Shown in pieces: positions 54,018-59,641 of a stretch of DNA of 59,641 nt (position 1 is its first letter; each line of letters starts with the position of its first letter). The DNA lies in assembly GCA_021790385.1 (NCBI GenBank), contig JAJYDW010000016.1, positions 1 to 59,641 of the forward strand. The letters are read 5' to 3'. The DNA is from Planctomycetota bacterium (GTDB lineage: Bacteria > Planctomycetota > Phycisphaerae > WQYP01). Both the position numbers and the translations under genes were made by a program. The notes under the pieces are model-generated. The model worked only from the letters and a program-made list of their open reading frames with translations, searched no databases and was not told the origin of the DNA.

Positions 54018-55979
54018 CTACCGCAGCTTGACCGAAGCTCGTTTGCCAGTGCCGGTGTCAATTGTCTCTGCCGCAGGGGCTATTTGCATTTCGTCTATAG
54101 CCGCCCGCACTGTGGAAGCTATTCCTGCTGCATCAAGTCCAATATCCTTGAGCTGTTCCCCACGGCTGGCATGTTTGATAAAGCGGTCCGGAATGCCCAC
54201 ACGGGTCAACAAGCGAGCATCGAATCTGTGCTGCTGTGCGTATTCAACCACTGCGGTGCCAAAGCCATTGATAACGGAATGATCCTCTACTGTGATAATG
54301 GGCCGTCCTCGGAGGAAAACTTCCTTGAGCATGGCACCATCCAGGGGTTTGCAGAAGCGGGCGTCGATTACCGCCACGTGAATATCCTCATTGTCCAGCA
54401 GTTTGGCCGCTTCCATCGCCTGCCAGGCCATGGAGCCGTAGGCAAGAATGGTAGCATCCCGACCTTGGCGCAAAGTTCGTGATTTACCACCCGTGCGGGT
54501 AATCAACCACGGTTCCACTGCGTCCTTATCGCCCAGCGGCTGCGGCGGACAGTTATCCCGTGGATAGCGAATTTCGCACGGACTCTCCAGCGTCATGGAA
54601 AAATCCATCGCCGCAATCAATTCCTGTTCATCCGACGGGGCCACCAGCACCATCCCCGGTTGACTCTTGAGAAACGCCAGATCACAAAAGCCATGGTGTA
54701 CCGCGCCATCGTCGCCCACCAAGCCCGCCCGATCCACGCAAAATGTCACCGGCAAACCTTGCAGGCACACTTCCTGAAACACCTGGTCAAACGCACGCTG
54801 CAGGAACGTGCTGTAAACAGCTACAATCGGCCTCAGGCCGCCCTTGGTCATGCCGGCAGCCATCGCTGTGGCGTGGCTTTCACAAATGCCCGTATCAAAA
54901 TATCGATCAGGAAACACCGGCTTTAATTTAATCATGCCTGTACCATCCGGCATCGCCGCGGTAATGCCCACCACCAGATTATTTTTACGCGCCAGGTTCA
55001 CCATGGCATCGGCAAACGCGGAAGTCCAAGATCGGCCCGAACCCTGATTCATCACCACACGACAACCTTCCACGCGGAATGGCTTGGGGCTGTGGAATGT
55101 CGTAGGATCATCACACGCCCATTCATACCCTTTACCTTTGATGGTTTTGATATGCAATACCGCTGGAGCATTCAGGTGTTTGAGTTCATGAAGTTTTTCA
55201 ATCAGGCCCGGTAAATCGTGGCCATCTACAGGTCCAAAATATTTCAGGCCAAGGTCTTCAAAAATATGGCCGGGAGCTATGGTGTTTTTGATGCCCTGCT
55301 TGATATGAAAGCCTACATCAGAAATTTTCTGCCCATACGGAATACGGTCCAGCAATTCCTGCGCCCGTTTTTTCACTTCGTCGTAGGTGCTGGTGACGCG
55401 CAAATGCTCCAGATAATTGGCAAACGCTCCTTGCGGCTCGCTGATACTCATGGAGTTGTCGTTGAGAATGACCAACATTTGTCGCTTGAGAGTACCGGCG
55501 TTGTTCAGACCTTCAAACGCCAGGCCATTGACAATCGACGCATCTCCCACCAGGGCTACCACCGAGGTATCGCGACCAAGCTGGGCGTCCGCCCGGGCCA
55601 TGCCCACAGCGGTACTGATGGCGGTTCCGGCATGGCCGACGCTGAATAAGTCATACGGCCCTTCCGCAGGGTCGGGGAAGCCGGAAACGCCATTCTTTTT
55701 CCGCAAACTGCTGAAGTTGCCATATCGGCCGGTAATCAGTTTATGCGTGTAGCATTGATGACCCACATCCCACAGCAGCCGATCCTTCGGCAGATCAAAG
55801 ACCACATGGATGGCCAAACTGATTTCCACGGTACCCAGATTAGGTGCCAGGTGGCCTCCGTTAGTGCCTACCGTGGTCATAATAGTTTCACGGATTTCCT
55901 GCGCCAGCACATTAAGCTGATCTAAAGAAAGCTTTTTGACATCTGCCGGCGATTGAATCATTTCCAGGAGTTTTGTCAT
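54018..55979 (-). CDS. dxs: 1-deoxy-D-xylulose-5-phosphate synthase
   Basis: 653 aa. TPP-binding part: WDVGHQCYTHKLITGR, VALVGDASIVNGLAFEGLNNAG...VILNDN. The 'GDG-type' motif reads GDASIVNG instead of GDGAMTGG, as in several planctomycetes. The C-terminal transketolase-like part has DRAGLVGDDGAVHHG and EIRYPRDN. Condenses pyruvate with GAP, first step of the MEP isoprenoid pathway and source of DXP for ThiG. It converges with the diguanylate cyclase (86 bases between stops). Confidence 0.95.
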   Translation of the reverse strand: MTKLLEMIQSPADVKKLSLDQLNVLAQEIRETIMTTVGTNGGHLAPNLGTVEISLAIHVVFDLPKDRLLWDVGHQCYTHKLITGRYGNFSSLRKKNGVSGFPDPAEGPYDLFSVGHAGTAISTAVGMARADAQLGRDTSVVALVGDASIVNGLAFEGLNNAGTLKRQMLVILNDNSMSISEPQGAFANYLEHLRVTSTYDEVKKRAQELLDRIPYGQKISDVGFHIKQGIKNTIAPGHIFEDLGLKYFGPVDGHDLPGLIEKLHELKHLNAPAVLHIKTIKGKGYEWACDDPTTFHSPKPFRVEGCRVVMNQGSGRSWTSAFADAMVNLARKNNLVVGITAAMPDGTGMIKLKPVFPDRYFDTGICESHATAMAAGMTKGGLRPIVAVYSTFLQRAFDQVFQEVCLQGLPVTFCVDRAGLVGDDGAVHHGFCDLAFLKSQPGMVLVAPSDEQELIAAMDFSMTLESPCEIRYPRDNCPPQPLGDKDAVEPWLITRTGGKSRTLRQGRDATILAYGSMAWQAMEAAKLLDNEDIHVAVIDARFCKPLDGAMLKEVFLRGRPIITVEDHSVINGFGTAVVEYAQQHRFDARLLTRVGIPDRFIKHASRGEQLKDIGLDAAGIASTVRAAIDEMQIAPAAETIDTGTGKRASVKLR

Positions 55980-56789
55980 GAGTTCCTTCTCATAAAACCT
56001 TAACCAGTCCTTAAGGATAATACCCGGTAAAACCCGGAAAGGAAAGAAGCGGTAGATTCTTCACTGCCGGTCCCAAAGCATCATCTAAGTGATAGTTTAC
56101 GCCGCTTTTGGCCCAAAGCAAGCCATCCAAGGTGGAGCCGGCGTTTAGTGCCAGCCAAATGGGTATCGTACCGGCACCTCGCAGCACGAACGAAAACGGA
56201 ATTCGGCTATCAGCCCAGTGTGGGTCGATGGGACCACTGGCTTAGCTCCCGCGCTCTGGCCGCGCTCAAAGGCATTGGTGGCGGTATATCGGCAGAGCGG
56301 CTTTGCTACGCAGAGCTTGGTGGATTTAGCGCTCAAGGTTCGCCGCTTGGATCCCAAGCCGAAGGGATTGGCACTGTTGCTGCATTTACGCGGGCGGCGT
56401 TTAACCTGGCATTGGAGGCGTAAACCCAAGGCCTTAAGGAGCGAGAAAAATGGCTCCGCGCGGTCCGGCATCCGGCGGTCGCACTGCCGGTGGATTCGCG
56501 GCTGGAAGCCTTTACCGTCGAACTGGTTCATTCGCATCCGGTGCCCGCAGCTCAATTAAAGGATGAGCGGATGCTGGGAATGGTCATGCGCGATCTACCG
56601 CGATCCGGAACCTATCGGTCTTGGGTGGGTTGGCTTAGTCTGAAGGCCGTTTCCGCCCAGGTGGGCTTCGTGCTGGCGAGATCTTAAAGGCGGCAACAAT
56701 CGGGCACGCGCAGGCGCGCCATGGCATGCCGAAAAACGAGGGTAAAAGTCGAGCGTAAGTGGGGTTCAAAAAAAATCGAAATTTCCCGC
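55980..56789. other. Long region without a recognisable gene, possibly a decayed coding remnant
   Basis: From ~56110 to 56690 one + frame (GTG 56148 onward) encodes protein-like sequence (WVSYRHLAAR...ALAALKGIGGG) up to TAA 56421, and the same frame continues after it for 88 codons (...EREKWLRAVRHPAV...) to a stop near 56688. This hints at a gene with one nonsense codon. No family recognised; no ribosome-binding site. Confidence 0.35.
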
Positions 56790-56803
56790 TTGCATTGATG
56801 CAA
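56790..56803 (+). promoter_or_regulatory. Palindromic operator overlapping the LacI-gene -35
   Basis: TTGCAT, two bases, ATGCAA: perfect 6-2-6 inverted repeat. The first arm is the predicted -35 of the regulator's own gene. LacI-family proteins commonly bind such palindromes, so autoregulation is likely (inference). Confidence 0.5.
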
Positions 56804-56818
56804 TGTTTTGTGTAAACT
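56790..56818 (+). promoter_or_regulatory. Promoter of the LacI gene, likely giving a leaderless mRNA
   Basis: -35 TTGCAT (56790-56795), 17-base spacer, -10 TAAACT (56813-56818). Transcription would begin about position 56825, that is at the start codon ATG 56826. No ribosome-binding site is present in front of the ATG, consistent with leaderless translation. Confidence 0.45.
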
Positions 56819-56825
56819 TTACAGT

Positions 56826-57899
56826 ATGACATTTTTGCCCGAAAAAGTTAGTCTCACCGACGTGGCCGCGAGAGCCGGCGTTTCCATTGCCACGGCGTCG
56901 CGCGTACTCAACGGCACGGCGATGGCTGCGGCGACGACGCGGGCGGCGGTGAGCCAAGCCGCAGAGGACTTGGGCTATGTACCTGATCTTCGATTCCGGC
57001 TGATGGGCAAGAGTCGCTCCCGTCGGCCCGGCAATTACCGAACTGGTAACATCGGTGTGCTGCTGTTCCAGCGCAGCGCCGCCATCTTTGCCACGAATTC
57101 TTATTACTCGCGATTGTTTTGGAGCATTGAGCGGCAGGCTGGCGACTTGGGCTGGCACGTGATCTTATCGACCATCCGATCAGACTCCGACCAATACCTG
57201 CCGGCTTTCGTCAAGGATTTCAAGGTGGACGGCGTGCTGGTGGCGGATCAGTGCCCCGGCGGCTTGCTCGAACGAATCCAGCGATTGGTCCCTGTGGTCC
57301 TGGTCAACAGCACTTCGCCGGGCATCGCCGCAGTGATGCCGGATGAAGATTCCGGTATTAAGCAGGCTCTGACGTATCTGAGAGAATTGGGCCATCGACG
57401 CATCTGGTACTTTGACATTCACGACGCCGCAAACTTTCATCATGACATCCGCACTCGAGCTTTCGCCAACTACACCGTCGAATGGGTTATGCCCGAGACA
57501 CGGGCCGTGGTGCTGCGTGGCAGAGATAAGTCGCTCGCCGAGATCTGCCTTGGCCACCTGCGGCAATGGCGAGACTCGGGCGAAATGCCTACGGCGATTC
57601 TTTGCGGCGCGGATGTCTACGCCTTCGCCTTTTTGGAGGCCGCCGAAATACTGGGGCTGTCCATCCCGGGCGACTTGAGCGTGATGGGCGCGGATGATGA
57701 TTTTCGCGGTGAATATGTTCGCCCGAAGCTTTCCAGCATTCGGCAGCCCCTTGAGGAAATGGGCGCCGCCGCAGTGCGGATGCTGCTGGATCGCATTGAT
57801 AAAGGCAGCGGCGCCAAGGCCACGCAGACCTTTGAGGTATCGCTGGTCGCGAGAGGTTCGTGTGGCGCCGCTCCCGCGGAGCGGCGCACCGGGAAGTGA
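56826..57899 (+). CDS. LacI family transcriptional regulator
   Basis: 357 aa from ATG 56826. Helix-turn-helix (SLTDVAARAGVSIATASRVLNG, residues ~9-30) followed by the hinge region (DLGYVPDLR), then the periplasmic-binding-like effector domain: NIGVLLFQRS, VDGVLVAD, LRELGHRRIWYF, PTAILCGADVYAFAFLEA, LSVMGADDD, RQPLEEMGAAAVRMLLDRI. Likely controls nearby secreted/PEP-CTERM and carbohydrate genes, and itself through the palindrome upstream. The sugar is unknown. The end of another such regulator is at the start of the window. Confidence 0.95.
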   Translation: MTFLPEKVSLTDVAARAGVSIATASRVLNGTAMAAATTRAAVSQAAEDLGYVPDLRFRLMGKSRSRRPGNYRTGNIGVLLFQRSAAIFATNSYYSRLFWSIERQAGDLGWHVILSTIRSDSDQYLPAFVKDFKVDGVLVADQCPGGLLERIQRLVPVVLVNSTSPGIAAVMPDEDSGIKQALTYLRELGHRRIWYFDIHDAANFHHDIRTRAFANYTVEWVMPETRAVVLRGRDKSLAEICLGHLRQWRDSGEMPTAILCGADVYAFAFLEAAEILGLSIPGDLSVMGADDDFRGEYVRPKLSSIRQPLEEMGAAAVRMLLDRIDKGSGAKATQTFEVSLVARGSCGAAPAERRTGK

Positions 57900-57907
57900 G
57901 AAACGAC

Positions 57908-57930
57908 GGCCGGGCTGTGTTGGCCCGGTC
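57908..57930 (+). terminator. Hairpin just after the LacI gene
   Basis: GGCCGGGC (57908-57915), seven-base loop, GCCCGGTC (57923-57930), eight pairs including one G-T. It starts nine bases after the stop codon. No T-run follows, so termination would be weak or Rho-assisted. Confidence 0.4.
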
Positions 57931-57970
57931 GATTACGGCCAAGAGAGCCGGCATCTGTTCTGTTTAACAC

Positions 57971-57989
57971 CATCCGGAAACTCCGGATG
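57971..57989 (+). promoter_or_regulatory. Perfect 8-3-8 inverted repeat upstream of the small ORF
   Basis: CATCCGGA (57971-57978), AAC, TCCGGATG (57982-57989). It lies five bases before the ribosome-binding site of the 27-codon ORF and could be an RNA hairpin controlling it or an operator. Confidence 0.4.
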
Positions 57990-58007
57990 CAACGAAGGAG
58001 AAAAACC

Positions 58008-58091
58008 ATGGTTCGAATTCACCGCGTAGGGTATCGCGGCGGTGTTTACATGCCGGCCGCGGGCATGGGTATTAGGGAAAGGAGGTTATAA
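58008..58091 (+). CDS. Small ORF (27 aa) between the LacI and PEP-CTERM genes
   Basis: AAGGAG (57995-58000) lies seven bases before ATG 58008. The 27 residues start MVRIHRVGYRGG and end GIRERRL: seven Arg and one His make it strongly basic. The stop is TAA 58089-58091. A hairpin precedes the ribosome-binding site. Not recognised; could be a small basic protein or a leader peptide. Confidence 0.35.
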   Translation: MVRIHRVGYRGGVYMPAAGMGIRERRL

Positions 58092-58231
58092 GGCGGAAAG
58101 GTTTTCCTGGTGGGTTGGCCAGGGCGGGCTGATTTGAGTTTTTTTCATGGAGCTCTCGACTCTATATTTGCCAACCGTGCGGCTGGCGTGGAGTGGGAGA
58201 GCAACGTAGTTCCTTTTTTAGGAGGCTACCT

Positions 58232-59215
58232 ATGAGTAGCGACACAAGTATGGTTTCATCCGCCGCCAGTTGTGGCAAACCGCGGCCCATTCGGTCAGTG
58301 GGCAATTCCATTCGCTCGCACCGCGAGCAGAGAGGGTGCAATATGTGTACCAAAGGTTTATCAAGTTCTCGTGGTTTATCTCTGGCGGCTGCGGCACTCG
58401 CGGCGGCGGCGTGCCTGGTGGCCCCGCGCTTCGCATCCGCTGCGGTTGTGGCAAGCGAAAACTTTGACAACACCACGACGTACCCCTTGAACAGTTCTTT
58501 GGCCGGCGACGGAAACTGGCTTGACACTAGTGGCGGCACAAATAGAGGATTCCAGATCATTACGGCCCCGGGCAATGGAGACAACTCGGGTCAAGCTCTC
58601 GGAAGTTCTGACGCTACCAATGTGTATGAACCGGTAACCACCAGTTATACGAATACTGATGCCGTGTACTACTCGGCTTGGATGCGTGAGACCTATGAAA
58701 CATCGGGATCAAACTTGTATTCTGGCACGGCTCTCACGCTGTATAGCGGTAACCCCACCGCTGCGGGCATTATTGGGCCGGTATTTGGCATGACCAGCTA
58801 TTACAATGGTGGATATAACCCATCCGGCCTCTTCCAGCTCAGCCAAGCTTCCTCTGGGACGACTTATTATTCGACCACCCCGGTGACGCTCAATGACTGG
58901 TACAACGTCCGCCTCCAAGTCACGCAGAATGCCAGCGATCCCACCTTGGACACGGGCACACTTTATGCTGAAGACATAACTGCGGGGCAGACCAGTTTTA
59001 CCGCCGTCATCAGCAACGTCAATCTACAAATGGCTTCTTTCCGCGATCCCACCAACATCAACTATTGGATGCTCAATGGATACGGCGGTGGCCAGATGGA
59101 TAATCTGGAGACCGGTACCGGTACGCCATCGGTAGTGCCCGAACCAGCCACACTGGGCCTGGCGGCGGTGGGCGGACTGGGATTGCTACTTTTAGGCAAA
59201 CGCCGTCGCGTTTGA
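58232..59215 (+). CDS. PEP-CTERM sorted secreted protein
   Basis: 327 aa from ATG 58232, which has a perfect AGGAGG site; an in-frame ATG at 58343 (GAGAGGG site) would make it 290 aa and leave a standard signal peptide (LSLAAAALAAAACLVAPRFASA). With the earlier start the signal peptide has a 37-residue basic N-region. The mature domain is Thr/Ser/Asn/Gly-rich, beta-sandwich-like (ENFDNTTTYPLNSSLAGDGNWLD at its start). The C-terminus is PEPATLGLAAVGGLGLLLL plus GKRRRV, the PEP-CTERM signal. Function unknown; presumably secreted and sorted by an exosortase. Follows the LacI gene. Confidence 0.9.
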   Translation: MSSDTSMVSSAASCGKPRPIRSVGNSIRSHREQRGCNMCTKGLSSSRGLSLAAAALAAAACLVAPRFASAAVVASENFDNTTTYPLNSSLAGDGNWLDTSGGTNRGFQIITAPGNGDNSGQALGSSDATNVYEPVTTSYTNTDAVYYSAWMRETYETSGSNLYSGTALTLYSGNPTAAGIIGPVFGMTSYYNGGYNPSGLFQLSQASSGTTYYSTTPVTLNDWYNVRLQVTQNASDPTLDTGTLYAEDITAGQTSFTAVISNVNLQMASFRDPTNINYWMLNGYGGGQMDNLETGTGTPSVVPEPATLGLAAVGGLGLLLLGKRRRV

Positions 59216-59254
59216 GTGCGGGTTGCTTAAAACACGCCGGTGGTCGATGAACAC

Positions 59255-59287
59255 GGGAGGGCTGGGGCGAAAAACCCCGGCCTTCCT
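59255..59287 (+). terminator. Strong stem-loop after the second PEP-CTERM gene
   Basis: About 13 pairs between 59255-59267 (GGGAGGGCTGGGG) and 59275-59287 (CCCCGGCCTTCCT), loop CGAAAAA. A pyrimidine-rich stretch (TCTCC) rather than T's follows. Likely transcription terminator or stabilising hairpin. Confidence 0.6.
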
Positions 59288-59363
59288 TCTCCATCCGGTT
59301 GTGCGTGGCAGTTGTGGTGCAAGGTGTTCCGGAGCATTTCCAGGCTAAAGACGGAGGCTCATC

Positions 59364-59641
59364 ATGAATGGCCATTTTTCAACACAAGACACGAGGTCGT
59401 TGCGGGGGGGCACACAGAGATGCGGAACCGCGGAGGTGATGGAGAGGCCGAATCACCTCCTGCCTTCCGTCTGGCGAGCCTTCATCTCTGTAGGGGCCTA
59501 TTGTCAAGGGGATACTCCGATGGCGAAGGCGTGGGCATCGGAGGGGGCTGGCGTTATGGAGGTCTCATATCGACATTCCTCGTCAGAATCTTATTTTCCG
59601 TCCGGGGCCGTCCGCCGAGGCGGGCAGTCCACGCAGATTTC
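59364..59641 (+). CDS. 5' part of a gene running out of the window, possibly prepilin-type
   Basis: GGAGG (59353-59357) precedes ATG 59364, and the frame stays open for 92 codons to the end of the window. The visible residues (MNGHFSTQDTRSLRGG...) show no domain. The prepilin-type gene at 2212 also starts MN, about 190 bases after a PEP-CTERM gene; here the distance is 148. If it is prepilin-type, its leader is unusually long or the helix lies beyond the window. A run of seven G's (59404-59410) could hide a frameshift. Confidence 0.35.
   Translation, partial: MNGHFSTQDTRSLRGGTQRCGTAEVMERPNHLLPSVWRAFISVGAYCQGDTPMAKAWASEGAGVMEVSYRHSSSESYFPSGAVRRGGQSTQI

Overview
The window looks like a chromosomal segment of a planctomycete, most likely class Phycisphaerae. 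This is inferred from several features seen together: two PEP-CTERM-sorted secreted proteins, a prepilin-type protein with the planctomycete-style H-x-DG end, LacI regulators beside secreted-protein genes, GH116 and GH172-like glycoside hydrolases, and Gfo/Idh/MocA and sugar-isomerase genes. Coding density is high, base composition is moderately GC-rich by eye, and there is no plasmid or phage core.

Layout. 1-9.2 kb, + strand: the C-terminal end of a LacI/GntR-type regulator, a PEP-CTERM protein, a prepilin-type protein, two secreted proteins of unknown function, then a sugar-catabolism set (GH4 enzyme, Gfo/Idh/MocA oxidoreductase, TIM-barrel isomerase). 9.6-16.7 kb: tRNA-Val, a cysteine desulfurase-like enzyme, a lipoprotein, RmuC, a zinc-ribbon protein, a decayed transposase next to tRNA-Lys, and a short-chain polyprenyl diphosphate synthase. 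17.4-20.6 kb, - strand: PilT, a BshB1-like deacetylase, citrate synthase. 20.7-28.7 kb, + strand: miaA, an FGGY kinase, an LptF/LptG permease pair, lepA, an FkbM methyltransferase. 28.8-36.4 kb, - strand: GH116, DUF2961/GH172, a zinc-type dehydrogenase, fused aroD-aroE, DNase IV. 36.9-41.1 kb, + strand: a PqqD/M50-protease/HlyD-like fusion followed by a short SecA homologue. 41.2-42.2 kb: thiG and thiS. 42.4-43.2 kb: an SDR epimerase. 43.2-51.1 kb, - strand: the F-type ATP synthase operon atpZ-I-B-E-F-H-A-G-D behind a near-consensus promoter, without atpC. 51.2-56 kb: an S1-domain protein, a PleD-like diguanylate cyclase and dxs. 56.8-59.6 kb: a LacI regulator, a small ORF, a PEP-CTERM protein and the start of another gene.

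Working together. Both ends have the arrangement regulator, PEP-CTERM protein, then secreted or prepilin-like gene. This suggests LacI-controlled modules for sensing, attaching to and degrading carbohydrate, with GH4, GH116 and GH172-like enzymes supplying sugars. The middle is housekeeping: energy (ATP synthase, citrate synthase), isoprenoids (dxs, polyprenyl synthase), envelope (LptF/G) and translation (lepA, miaA, S1, tRNAs).

The best candidate for an undescribed system is the two-gene unit at 36.9-41.1 kb. It places a peptide-recognition-like PqqD domain, an intramembrane zinc protease and an HlyD-like adaptor on one polypeptide, next to a SecA motor that lacks the usual C-terminal regions. 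Other points are the missing epsilon subunit, a palindrome inside the ATP synthase promoter, a probably leaderless LacI gene with an operator over its -35, and two tandemly duplicated ribosome-binding-site/start modules in the first secreted-protein cluster.
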